From assembly GCA_025618425.1 (NCBI GenBank), contig CM046846.1, forward strand, positions 29,345,075 to 29,409,074: 64,000 bases of DNA. Direction: 5' to 3'. The translations under genes and the position numbers were made by a program. Each line of letters begins with the position of its first letter. The stretch's first letter is position 1. Source of the DNA: Heliocidaris tuberculata (taxonomy: Eukaryota > Echinodermata > Echinoidea > Camarodonta > Echinometridae). The notes under the pieces were generated by a model. That model saw only the letters and a program-made list of their open reading frames with translations. It did no database searches and was not told the origin of the DNA. Below are positions 54,301 to 63,500 of the stretch, in pieces.

Positions 54301-57300
54301 ACGGATATAAACCAAATATATATACTGCCTGCATTTGAGTCTCTAGTTATACTATAGTACCCTTGATGACGTGAAGACGACCATTTTCTTTCGGGGCTGC
54401 GCCCCTCATTAAGAAATTTGTGGTTTTTGTCGCCTCGGGGACCAGAGTTTCAACCAGACCCTCTCAGGGCAATATATATTTGTATCATAATTTCAGGTGA
54501 ATTCTGCACCACCCACTGCATATAACCACCCTAGGTAAAAAAATTTCAACCTGAGTAATTGTCTAGATGGCCTCTCTGGAACCTAATTTAAAATTTAATC
54601 AAGTACCCCATGAACTTACCTGAGGTGGATTAAAGGGGTACGTCTCGGGGACTTTGATATGTAACTTGAATCTACCGCCCTCATACGGCGTCTCTGGAGG
54701 TCCTATTATTTCCCCTTGAAGCTTTGAGTAATCATCGATCGGAAATTCAATCTTGATTTGATTCTTGATAGCCTGCAAAAGACGTAAGAGATTCAGAAAT
54801 GTGTATTAAAGTCAATCAAAAACTTGCCAATGAGTTCCAGTGGTATTCTGAAAAATATTATGATTTTAATTTCAGTGAAATATTATATGTTTTAATTGTC
54901 TTTTTAACAGATTCAAATAATTCAGAATGATTTTAGTTGGTAATTGGACAGACGTCTGCATAAGCTTTCTGCATGTACGTAACAACCTTTGTGCAGACAT
55001 TACCAGATGGCTCATCATTATATATAAGACAATTTGAATACCACTTGCTAAAATGAAAGATAAAAATGTTTTCACAATCCCACTAATAGACCCATGGCTT
55101 AGAAAACTGCTTTTCAAGGAATGGTAAAACAAAAAATGGGGGAAATAACACTGCACCTGGTTATTAACAGTATTAACAATATTTTTTTTATACAGCGTCA
55201 TTCCAATTAAGTAAATGACCAAAGCACTCTACAGTGCATTATCAACACTGTCACTGGATTCAATCAAAATTCTGCACTCAGTGTGCTTGTTCCCCACTCC
55301 ACTTGAGAGCATTCCAACCTGGCAACCATTTTACAGGTGCACATGTGCTTCATCAAGCCATTATGACTTTCGCACCTTACTGGGTACCCTATCAACACTT
55401 GGGTGGAGAGAAGCAATGTAGATAATATGCCTTGCTTAACCCTTTCAGGTCAGGAATTATTTAAGGGATAAATTGATCACATTTTTTCTTCAAATTGGCA
55501 ACAATAATATTTTTCTTTTAGTTCTGCATGGTTCTAATAAGGTGTAATGTCTTTGAAAACAATATATATATGGTTAATAATTTTGTTGATAAGTTGAAAA
55601 AAATGCCAATTTTGATGAAAAATAATGATTTTGAACCTCTCATTGTGTTGCCAGTTTAAGGATTTTAAAGCTTATTCTTGTTTTTAAAATTCCTGGCATC
55701 AAACGCAATGTGGTCATGCAACAAAAAATGGACATAGTATGTGCAGAAATTTTTGCTCTTTCTACTCATGTATCTGGTATATGTTTTAGAGCTCTGAATC
55801 AAAAGTTATTGAGCCAAACCACAAAATGTGGACAATTGTCTTGAAAGGGTTCATGTAGTGCTGTGCCAGGGTTCGAACCCACAACCTTTGCTTCCCCAGT
55901 CAAGTGATTAAACCAGTTGACAGCTCTACAAGTTTGTTTAGTGTTTTTCTATTTCATTAAAAAATATATATACAGATATTAAGCAGTAATTTTGTGTACA
56001 ATCCTTCTCAAAGAGAATACTCAGGCAACAGTAAATATGGCAACAAATCTGGACCCTGTTTCATAAAACTTGTTAAATCAATATCAACTGCCTCATTTCC
56101 ATGACAAATTCGCTCTCAACCAATCAGATTCAAGGATTTTAGTAGCTTATAACAGTTATTGTAACTTGTTATTGATAATAAGTTTTATGAAACGGGGCCC
56201 TGGAGAAGCCAATCACCAATCTGTTGGGTATCATGGCAGGGGAAGGGGGTGTGGATGGTTCCCAATTTACGAATTTTAAACAAATGCACAATCAAAACTG
56301 AAATGAACTACTATTTGTTTGTTTTCTGATATCTATCTTATTCTTAATGGCTGTACTTTGGGATTTTTTTTTTACTATGCAGCAGTGAATATTCACAGAT
56401 GTGGGATAACTTCGCATGAGGGACAACTCCAACTCGGCGGAAAATCAGTCGAGTTAGTAAGGCTCTATGGCAAATTCCTGCATGAATTTTGCACTGGGTA
56501 CGAGTTTCTGAATTTTAATTTTAAAATTCATATTATAGCAGAATTAAATAAGTTAAATGATGAGTAAATTTGACAATTTAGATACATGAAATTCTACAAA
56601 ACATGAAATTTAAGGCTATTTAAAGATGTGGTGTGTACATGTAGCTGGCGGTGACACGACATTTGCTCACTGCGACATTTTCTCCGCCGTCCATATCTCG
56701 AAAGGTCAAAGGTTAAGGTCAAGGTCATGATTAGTTTTTTTGTTCAGGACAATGTGAAGATTAGGATTAGGGTTAGGGTTAGGGTTAGGGTTAGGGTTAG
56801 GGTTAGGGTTAGGGTTAGGGTTAGGTTTAGGTTTAGGATTAACATGGCAAAGTTAGACTGGAGCAATTGTCGCAGGAGCAAATGTCATGGAACCGTAGCT
56901 GACACATGAACTCTTGACACCTAATGGCCCTGCATGATGAGTTAATACCCCGGCTTCTGGGCAGAAAATAGTTTATGCATGGTTCAAAATGACAGAAATA
57001 TGGCTTAACCGAATCCCATAGGGGTGATCTGAGAGGACCAAAGCAATTTTGCAGGTTGAAGTATGCACTGATACATTTATTGTTCCAAAATTGAGTGAAA
57101 TGACATCCCAGGGAGGTGGTTTGGGAGGATCAAAACAACTTTGGAGATTGAAAGTAGGCATTCACTGATTTATTACCCTTGTTAGGAGAATCTACACATA
57201 GTTTTTATATTCTGAAATTCGTCACCCTTCATATCAACACCAAGGGTGTTATGAACTGGCGAGAAGGCTGAGTATAGCCACACGTCGTGTGTCCAAACAG

Positions 57301-57758
57301 GTCACTTTCAAACGGTATTAAATCAAACAACTCTGCATGCAATTTGTCACAAATCTTTCACAAGATGGGTCGACTATTGTATGAAATGCAAATATTCATG
57401 GCCATCTCCAGAAATAATCCACAACTCGTTCAGTGTGTACGCCAGAGGTGGCGGAACGTCAGGCTCGGACAATGAAAGTGGGGGGCACCTTTTGTTTAGT
57501 TGACAAAAAGTGCCCACCCACTTCCATTGTCCAAGCCCGACGCTCCGCCGCCTCTGGTGTACACACACATGCATGTTATGTCTACAGATGGAGGTGGAAT
57601 GAAGTCACCATAGCATTAATACACTCAATGAACCGCTACTGCACAAAGTGAATGCGAGGTGGACTATTTCACAAGAATGCCATATTCACTAATTTTAGTG
57701 TTACCTTCAGGACAGCAAAATTGACAAGTTATTTTTTTTTTTAAGTGTCCGGACACAC

Positions 57759-57790
<32 letters not shown>

Positions 57791-59240
57791 ATCTGGTCAT
57801 ACCGAGCTATTCCGATATCGTGTTCACCAGAGCCCATCATAGCTTTGAGTGACGTTTCTTACAAAACTGGCACAGATCATGTAAAGGCTCTGGTGTGCGG
57901 CCGCTTAAAGGCAATTTGCTGATTTATCAATCAAAGACTCGCACATAATTCAATACAATCAATTCATAGTCCAAATACTTGCTTACTAAAGTAAATAGAA
58001 GGCAAAATTAAAATTATTGACCAATTACGTGGTCAGTAGTGTCCATTTTTCAAAACGGTGCTAGGGGTCCTGTGTGTGGCCGCCTCTACCCCTGTGAGCA
58101 GCCGCCCATGATATGTCGGGCATTCAGCATCATATTTGTGACTAAGTGAACGAAAATTAATATCACATTTCATACATTACATTCCAATACTTTATAAAAA
58201 TTAATAATATTCTGTTGAAACCCATAAAATCTGTCAAACATGATGATCTATCAAACGCCATGACCAAAAAATGAAAGCAGACTACAATTTCCTACAAAAA
58301 CCTGCATTTTGTACACGTTTTACACAGGGTGGCTGCTCACCAGACCCACTCAGAAAAATGGCACTGGTGAGCGGCCACCCCCATGCAGCTTTCCCTGTGG
58401 TAGTGTAAATAAAAATTTCTGAAGCAAAACATGGACCATCAACTTCATTCTCTTAAATAAACATCAAATTACACATCAAATTGAACAAATAAAGTTTAAG
58501 TATTGGTTTAAGTATGTCATAGTCTCTTAACTTAAAAGTTAAGAAACTGCAATTTTTTTTGTCGATGACTGGTGGCGTACATTTCTCATGATGTTGAGCG
58601 AGATTCAGGATACTTACTGCTTTGGCTGAGTATGTTTTTTGGTGCAATAGAACCTACCTGAGACTGTCCAGGGTAATTTTTGAAGGGATATCAAAAAAAA
58701 AAATTTTATTTTCATTTTTTATTCACCGCCGGCTGCTCACAGGGGACCGCCCGCCCACAGGAGCACATACTCTAGACATCTAATCTTTTTTTTCTCCTTT
58801 TTAACCATGTGTTTGATGAACAAAAGGCATTTTTAGTAACGACCCACTGCCGTTTAGAAGATGGGCAAGGCAACAAGCACTCTACCAAGCTGCCAAGTAG
58901 ACAACATGTTGAGAGGTTTCTTAAAATTAATTCAACAATATTCACTGACACGTTCAATTTCATGGGATAATTCCTCTTGCTTTTGTGCACAACTCTAACT
59001 AGTTCTTAAGTCGATCTTCCGTTTCAAATCATTACTAACATTAGCAGTCATGTGAGATATTCTTCCTTTTGATTCAGAAATGAAAAGTCAAAGAATTAAG
59101 GAATTTAAGCTAAAACAAGCTCCATTCAGTCTCTCTCCATACTCTCACTCAATCAACTCAACTGATCTCAAAAATACCTCATCACTATTCATGACTTCCC
59201 TCAGCTCCCTCTGTATTCTTCCTGCAGCAATGTTAGCCAT
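48237..59240 (-). CDS. UBE2K: UBE2K-type E2 ubiquitin-conjugating enzyme with C-terminal UBA (complete, five exons, 199 aa)
   Basis: Exons on the minus strand: 59240-59178, 54772-54620, 53256-53074, 50179-50051, 48308-48237 (TGA 48239-48237). All are GT-AG and all fall between codons (63+153+183+129+72 bases). An E2 accepts ubiquitin from E1 as a thioester and passes it to substrates; UBE2K family members build K48-linked chains in the cytosol. Visible hallmarks: N-terminal helix [26 protein letters not shown] (45-54) and PETYPFNPP; the HPN motif (81-83); active-site Cys92 in [24 protein letters not shown] (121-132). The C-terminal UBA runs from about 160, with EMGF (171-174) and [17 protein letters not shown] at the end. 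The length matches the vertebrate protein (200 aa). The last exon was found only by reading the minus strand, because it is too short to stand out. No disruption is seen. Confidence 0.95.
48690..49090. repeat. Dispersed repeat, copy 2 (UBE2K intron 4)
   Basis: Counterpart of 43070-43500. Minus-strand words such as AGCAATTGGGAAAGG can look like UBA sequence, but the frame stops at once. Confidence 0.7.
49131..49290. mobile_element. MITE, GGGCCCCGTTGCATAAA family (UBE2K intron 4)
   Basis: Ends GGGCCCCGTTGCATAAAACT and AGTTTTATGCAACGGGGCCC. The interior has repeated TTACCATTGATGGTAA words that fold back on themselves. Confidence 0.85.
50051..50179 (-). CDS. UBE2K: UBE2K exon 4 (UBC end, UBA start)
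   Basis: Forty-three codons: [20 protein letters not shown] closes the UBC fold, then a linker and QIVEMGFEE opens the UBA. Donor GTGAGT. Confidence 0.95.
50207..50488. mobile_element. MITE, TAGCTTAGCGAAACG termini (UBE2K intron 3)
   Basis: Ends GTAGCTTAGCGAAACG and CGTTTCACTAAGCTAC are inverted repeats. Interior similar to 5522-5795. Confidence 0.75.
50593..51451. mobile_element. Large palindromic foldback (UBE2K intron 3)
   Basis: Left arm AATATTGAATGGCCTTTAGT and right arm ending AAGGCCATTCAATATT. The arms are about 425 bases and pair almost to the centre near 51022 (for example CGTGCCGACTCGTGAAAT and its complement, TTTAAACGCGTATTCACTTT and its complement). The inner part has its own smaller palindrome around CTCATGGTTTGTGTAAAAGT. 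No open frame. Confidence 0.85.
51913..52379. mobile_element. MITE, TTAAAGGGAAATCCAACCTT termini (UBE2K intron 3)
   Basis: Right end AAGGTTGGATTGCCCTTTAA. Interior non-coding, with little further symmetry. Confidence 0.75.
52567..52941. mobile_element. MITE, GGTAACTTTGTRGAGGCTT family, copy 2 (UBE2K intron 3)
   Basis: Inverted relative to 7353-7682. Ends AGTAACTTTGTGGAGGCTTG and AAGCCTCTACAAAGTTACC. An open frame across it (52667-53008) is not conserved in the other copy. Confidence 0.75.
53074..53256 (-). CDS. UBE2K: UBE2K exon 3 (active site)
   Basis: Sixty-one codons with IWHPN, the catalytic cysteine in [16 protein letters not shown], and [19 protein letters not shown], ending CAG|GTATGC. 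Confidence 0.97.
54620..54772 (-). CDS. UBE2K: UBE2K exon 2
   Basis: Fifty-one codons, [10 protein letters not shown] to ETYPFNPPQ. It is the beta-sheet core of the UBC fold, with the GPPxTPYEGG turn. Confidence 0.95.
55437..55850. mobile_element. Interspersed element, AACCCTTTC/GAAAGGGTT ends (UBE2K intron 1)
   Basis: Inverted counterpart of 36748-37160 and 8450-8830. Short terminal repeats; words GAGCTCTGAATCAAAAGTTA and GGCAACAATAATATTTTTCT are shared. Confidence 0.7.
55860..55940 (-). mobile_element. tRNA-derived SINE head or tRNA pseudogene (UBE2K intron 1)
   Basis: On the minus strand: TAGAGCTGTCAACTGGTTTA (box-A-like) and GTTGTGGGTTCGAACCCTGG (box B with a T-stem). The acceptor pairing is poor, so it is unlikely to be a working tRNA. 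Confidence 0.4.
56049..56202. mobile_element. MITE, GGGCCCCGTTTCATAAAA family (UBE2K intron 1)
   Basis: Ends CTGGACCCTGTTTCATAAAA and TTTTATGAAACGGGGCCC, with the AACCAATCAGATTCAAGG core. Paralogue of 43643-43790. Confidence 0.8.
56647..56889. mobile_element. Repeat with embedded (TTAGGG)n, copy 2
   Basis: Same family as 26281-26487. The TTAGGG tract at 56767-56826 is nearly perfect for about ten units and is flanked by TTAGGATTAG and TTTAGGTTTAGG variants. Confidence 0.75.
57433..57568. repeat. Palindromic hairpin, about 55-bp arms
   Basis: GTGTACGCCAGAGGTGGCGG and CCGCCGCCTCTGGTGTACAC pair, as do GGACAATGAAAGTGGG and CCCACTTCCATTGTCC, around a TTTAGTTGAC centre. Confidence 0.8.
57761..57790 (+). 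repeat. Poly(C), 30 bases
   Basis: Uninterrupted C run in UBE2K intron 1. It is the longest of many C/G homopolymers here. Confidence 0.95.
57830..58770. other. Non-coding segment with GGCCGC/GCTCACC motifs
   Basis: It contains scattered GTGAGCRGCCRCC words in both orientations (58096, 58328, 58363, 58733), suggesting a decayed repeat, but no clear ends. Confidence 0.35.
59178..59240 (-). CDS. UBE2K: UBE2K exon 1 (start codon)
   Basis: ATG at 59240-59238, 21 codons: [20 protein letters not shown] and E, then GTATTT donor. The opening MANIA is the family N-terminus, which fixes the start. Confidence 0.93.
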
Positions 59241-59670
59241 ATTTGCTAAGATAATGAAGGAGCTACGCAACAACTTGAAATCTCACACATTAGTCTACAC
59301 TTGAATGCCCTCGGTAGAAAACATAATTTAGCTGCTCAGTGTTACATAATCAACTTGACACCATTCATGCAGTTACACATCTACAGTACACAGAGCTAGA
59401 GACACACTACAGTCGAGTCATTTGCAATTGCATCCACCATAGCGGTATGTACAATACATAGTGTGTGCTAGGCGTAATAGTTTCCTATTTACAGCCAGTC
59501 TAGTCGTGAATAGAGCCAACTACTAGTACTTTTGACATGCTAATTTGCACGGATGCTAATATAAAAGTGCTAAATCACTGAGGTGCTAATGTAAATAATC
59601 AATGTGGATTTAAACCGTATCTGTTCAAATTACAGAATGTTTAAAGGTGACCTTAAGATTGAAAGACATA

Positions 59671-59996
59671 GGCCGCGGAACCGGGGGAGGGACTGGGGGG
59701 GGGGGGACTGCAGTCCCCCCCCACTATTTTGAGTAGACACGTTTCATAAAATACACCCCAAAAGGTGCAAAATTGTCATTATTCAAATGAAATCAAATCA
59801 GCCCCCCCTCCTTTCAAAAACGGCCCCTGACATGGGCCGCGGAACTGGGGGGCTGCAGCCCCCTCCCTTTTTTTAGTAGACTTTTTGTGAAAAAAATCTC
59901 GGAAAAAAAGGCTCGAAAATTGTCATTAATTAGTGAAATCAGATCAGGCCCCCCCCCCCCCCCCCCCACTTTCAAAAACGCTCCGCGGCCCCTGGA
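59671..59996. mobile_element. Two tandem copies of a GGCCGCGGAACYGGGG element
   Basis: Unit 1 is 59671-59828 and unit 2 is 59835-59996. Each opens GGCCGCGGAAC, has a CTGCAG core flanked by G and C runs, a TTGTCATTA...GAAATCA block, and closes TTTCAAAAACG plus GGCCCCTG. GACATR precedes both units. Confidence 0.6.
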
Positions 59997-60550
59997 TAAG
60001 GTGTGGCTCCGAATTAGACCGTCGAATACTTATGGACTATATACAGCGATCAAAACCATTCCACCACTTTCTCTAGATTCCTGATTAATTGAGCAGTGTC
60101 ACGTGACGTGATGTAGTCCTAGCTGTAATCAATCACAAATCAGTAGCAATGGCGGATCAAGGGAGCACAGGTGGCAAATGCCCCCTCCCCCCCCCCCCCC
60201 CGGTAAATAAAATCCGCCTTTTACATTCAATACACAGTGGGGAAAATGTACTCTTGCGTCCCCAGTCAAATTTGATTATCTATATTTTATTTTGCTTGTG
60301 ACCCCCCCCCCCCCGCCCCCCATCGCAAGACGGGCCCTACACTACATAAAAACAGAAAAGAGTATACTGTATCTAATTTTGCCTCTATTATCAAAACGTT
60401 TCTATAATTTATGAATTTCAGCTTCTCCTACTTTTTTTTATGTGTTCTGAAAACCTGATGACAGCTATTCTTTACGTTTGTTTAAAATGTTTAAATTTAA
60501 ATAAGAAAAAAGAAGAAGAGATAAATAGCGATAATCATATAACCGAATCC

Positions 60551-61032
60551 ATGGGTGTCGGTCCCGGGGGGGGGGGGGGGCGGGGTGAGGGGGGGGGTAT
60601 CTATCCCCAAAAAAATTGAGGTGAGAGGGATGGCCTGTATTATCATCCCCCCCCCCAATATTTTTGGATAAAATAAATAAGAATTGTGATACATTAACTT
60701 AAAACTGATAAATATCCAAACTCATGTTTGATCTTGAAATACCATCACATTCTTTAATGACTATAGAAGTAAGGAAATAAGAAATGCCATAATTTCAATG
60801 CGAAAATATCGAAGAAAATTCCCAATTCGTTCGCTCGCATTATATTGTTATTCTCAAGTAAGGGATTCCATCCATTGTCGTAGATCCTTTCATTCCTTCT
60901 TTTCATTAAAAACCATTTTGGGATGCTTTAAAATGCAATTTTTATAAACAATTTTTTGAAAAAGTCCCTGGTACACCCTCGCCGGTCACCCCCCCCCCCC
61001 CCCCCCAATCATGAACACGGATCGACACCCCT
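60551..61032. mobile_element. Probable TIR element, GGGTGTCGRTCC termini
   Basis: Left ATGGGTGTCGGTCCCGGGG and right CACGGATCGACACCCCTGG are imperfect inverted ends. The interior carries several G/C runs. The two ends could also belong to separate insertions. Confidence 0.45.
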
Positions 61033-61219
61033 GGCCGAATCAGTGGCATATATGATTTTTTTTTTAAACGTATCCCAAATATTAAAAATAAGCGCAAAAG
61101 TTTTACACTTTGTCAAGCATTTTTGCTTGCATGTGATCTTCTCTTTCTGTCTCTCATATCATTTCCTGATGAAGGCCTATGACCGGAAATTTGAATTTTT
61201 ATTTACTTGTTTTCTACCC

Positions 61220-61225
<6 letters not shown>

Positions 61226-61268
<43 letters not shown>
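61226..61268 (+). repeat. (TA)n microsatellite
   Basis: About 21 TA units. Confidence 0.95.
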
Positions 61269-61271
<3 letters not shown>

Positions 61272-61343
61272 AAGGAAATAACATATACAACAGCTTTGGC
61301 AACTCTCGTGGAAATAATTATAATTGTGAGAAATCACTGGCCC

Positions 61344-61413
61344 GTCTCCGTGTCTAGTGGTTAAGGCATTGGCGTTCTAAGCCAACGACCCGGGTTCGAT
61401 TCCCGGCGGAGAC
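61344..61413 (+). tRNA. tRNA-Arg(TCT)-like gene, with Pol III terminator
   Basis: The acceptor arms GTCTCCG and CGGAGAC pair 7/7. The anticodon stem TTGGC/GCCAA closes the 7-base loop GTTCTAA (anticodon TCT). The T-arm is CCGGG-TTCGATT-CCCGG. The D-arm pairs GTC with GGC but leaves only one linker base after the acceptor, one fewer than normal. It is followed by a discriminator A and T6 (61415-61420). The D-arm fault and the flanking inverted repeats mean it may be a tRNA-derived repeat and not a working gene. Confidence 0.6.
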
Positions 61414-61414
61414 A

Positions 61415-61420
61415 TTTTTT
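61415..61420 (+). terminator. Pol III T6 terminator
   Basis: TTTTTT directly after the tRNA-like gene. Confidence 0.5.
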
Positions 61421-62237
61421 CAACCTTTGCAAAAATTCAAAAAGGGAGGACAGCTCTGGGGAACTTTGATTTAAGCTACGCAACCATTATTCTCTCATTT
61501 TCATTTCTCACAATTATATATATATATGTGGCATGTTGTTTAATTTCCTATTCAAAGTTCTCACATTAAATCTATTTCCTCTCTGTCATTCAAAATTAAC
61601 TTCTTTCAAGTCTTTGTGTGTTTGCATTTTTGTCACGAGTTCATGTTCCATTATAGAATTTGTATCAATCGACTTATTTCGCTCTTATTTATTACGCAAT
61701 ATGTTGGGACAGTACCATTGGCAAAAATGAAAGGATGTGAATATATTCATATATTTAAACAAATTATAAACAGTAATTTCCTGTCTCCTGCGTGAAATAT
61801 CACAAAAAGTTTACAAAACAAATTTAAAACCAATGGACCGACAGCCCCCGAGTCCATGCACGAGACCGAAATATCAGAAAGGTCCACAAAATCGATTGGC
61901 CCATGAGATATATTGAAGTTCAATTTTTAAACAATTCTGAGCGAAATCCACAATAATTTTGATTTGATTTGATTTATTTATTTATTTCTCTTTAGATCTT
62001 TATTTCCAAACATAATTTACAAAACTGATTACAACATAATTAACCAATATTATAATTGACACTTTACCAAAGTAAAGTAATTACATTGTTAACTCGTACG
62101 TATATAAATGAATCATAAAGAAGGATTGTCACATAAAAACATCATTTAAAAAATACATTTTAACATCGGAGCGATTCTTTTCAATTTCATTTCAATAACA
62201 TCCGGGTAATTATCGTCAAAAATATTTGCCTCCTCTG
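61421..62237. other. AT-rich DNA with a LINE/SINE-tail-like block
   Basis: About 61950-62160 contains TTTGATTTGATTTGATTTA and TTTACAAAACTGATTACAAC-type sequence, similar in style to 7850-8240. No gene seen. Confidence 0.35.
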
Positions 62238-62390
62238 TTAAGGGGCTTTCACACCGGGATTTGCGTAGAGTTGCGTAGAGTTACGTAGTGTTGCGTAGCG
62301 ACTACGCAACGCTACGCTGCCATACGCTGTGCCTACGCAAGTCTACGCAAGTCTACGCCGAGGAACGCAAAATAGGTACGCGGGAGGGGC

Positions 62391-62418
62391 TCAAAAAATT
62401 AAACATGTTTAATTTTTT
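62391..62418. repeat. Palindrome inside the Harbinger-type element
   Basis: AAAAAATTAAAC and GTTTAATTTTTT pair about a central AT, a 26-base perfect palindrome. Confidence 0.85.
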
Positions 62419-62823
62419 GGCGTACTGTCTGCGTAGAGCCAGAGAATGCAGTTTATACGCAAGCCTACGCAACACTACGCCACTGTACGCCATTACTACG
62501 CAACACTACGCCAAAAGGCCCCGGTTTCTCGAAACACATTTTGAGACTTGCGCATGGAATGGCGTAGTGTTGCGTACTGTGGCGTATAGACCGACGTAGA
62601 CTTACGTAGACTTGCGTAGACCTGGCGTACATTTGCGTATAGTTGCTTATAGTTACTTAAATTTGGAGTACTCATGCTGGATCCTACTGTTTTTCATCAG
62701 TTATTATTCGCTTGACTGCTAGTTTGAACAGATTCGTCCCATTTGACATTAAATTGCTGCTGAACAGTTAGTCCTCTATAGATCTGCAAGGCTTGATTGT
62801 TCCTTTTTAATAAAGTCTGCAAA

Positions 62824-63206
62824 ATGCCAAAAAGGAAGAGCAAGAGTCGAGGTCGGGGCAAGAAATCTTCTCCTGCTCATTCTCCACATGTTTCTAGTGA
62901 CCAAGATGGAGATTCACCTGCACCACACTCTGGACATAGTGATGCAGCTGGCAGCGAAACCCCAAAACCACAGAAGAAAAAGAGACAGGCGAAGCTCCCC
63001 CCCCCCCCCCCCCTTTCACAGTTTCGACTGACCAGGAGAGGTCGGAAATTATGGAGTGGGTCCAGCAACACCCACTGCTCTATGACAAATCGTGTGAGCA
63101 CTATAATAACAAGGAATGGACAAGGAATGGACTTAAACAACTCATTATCTTTTGTTTCTACTTCACAGCAGTACAGTGTTCCGGACAGCAGGCAAGAGTT
63201 GCTTGA
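62824..63206 (+). pseudogene. Harbinger accessory MADF-domain ORF, frameshifted at a C17 run
   Basis: The start ATG (62824) opens a basic, low-complexity N-terminus (MPKRKSKSRGRGKKS, then Ser/Pro/His/Asp-rich, then QKKKRQAKLPPPPP). The frame that follows the poly-C (62997-63013) reads unrelated residues to a stop at 63234. In the neighbouring frame, 63033-63206 reads QERSEIMEWVQQHPLLYDKS, CEHYNNKEW and so on to TGA. This is the MADF pattern (V-x-x-hP-x-LYD ... Y-x-N). MADF/Myb-like partner proteins are encoded by PIF/Harbinger elements and help the transposase bind and localise. The poly-C is the likely site of a slippage mutation or a sequencing error. After NNKEW the domain is short compared with complete MADF domains. 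Confidence 0.65.
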
Positions 63207-63500
63207 GAAGTTCATAAGGCGGGAAATGCTATAGGCCTAATGCTTTTTTTTTTCTTCTTTTTCATCTTCGCTTGCGAACAGAATCCGTACGCAACAGTAA
63301 GCAACGCTACGCAGACTTAACGCCTGACCTACGTAAGTGTACGTGGACAAGTTACGCAACCCTACGCTACCCTACGCTACCCTACGCAGGGACTACGCCG
63401 ATCCATCATTTGTTTTTTCATGAGTACGCAGCGAATTTTGGCGTACTCCCTACGCAACTCTACGCAACTCTACGCAAATCCCGGTGTGAAAGCCCCTTTA

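Larger units (their letters stand above)
62241..63497. mobile_element. Harbinger-type DNA transposon, 1257 bp, perfect 42-bp TIRs
   Basis: Both ends read AGGGGCTTTCACACCGGGAT inward and stay identical for 42 bases. TTA lies on both sides (62238-62240 and 63498-63500), the 3-bp target duplication typical of PIF/Harbinger. The subterminal regions, about 300 bases left and 200 bases right, are dense with TACGCA/TGCGTA words. The only gene is a MADF-type ORF; no DDE transposase is present, so the copy is non-autonomous. Confidence 0.85.

Noticed and set aside
62288..62599. 103-aa frame at the left end of the Harbinger-type element
   Set aside because: Made of TACGCA repeat words (TLR/YA residues); non-coding subterminal repeats explain it.
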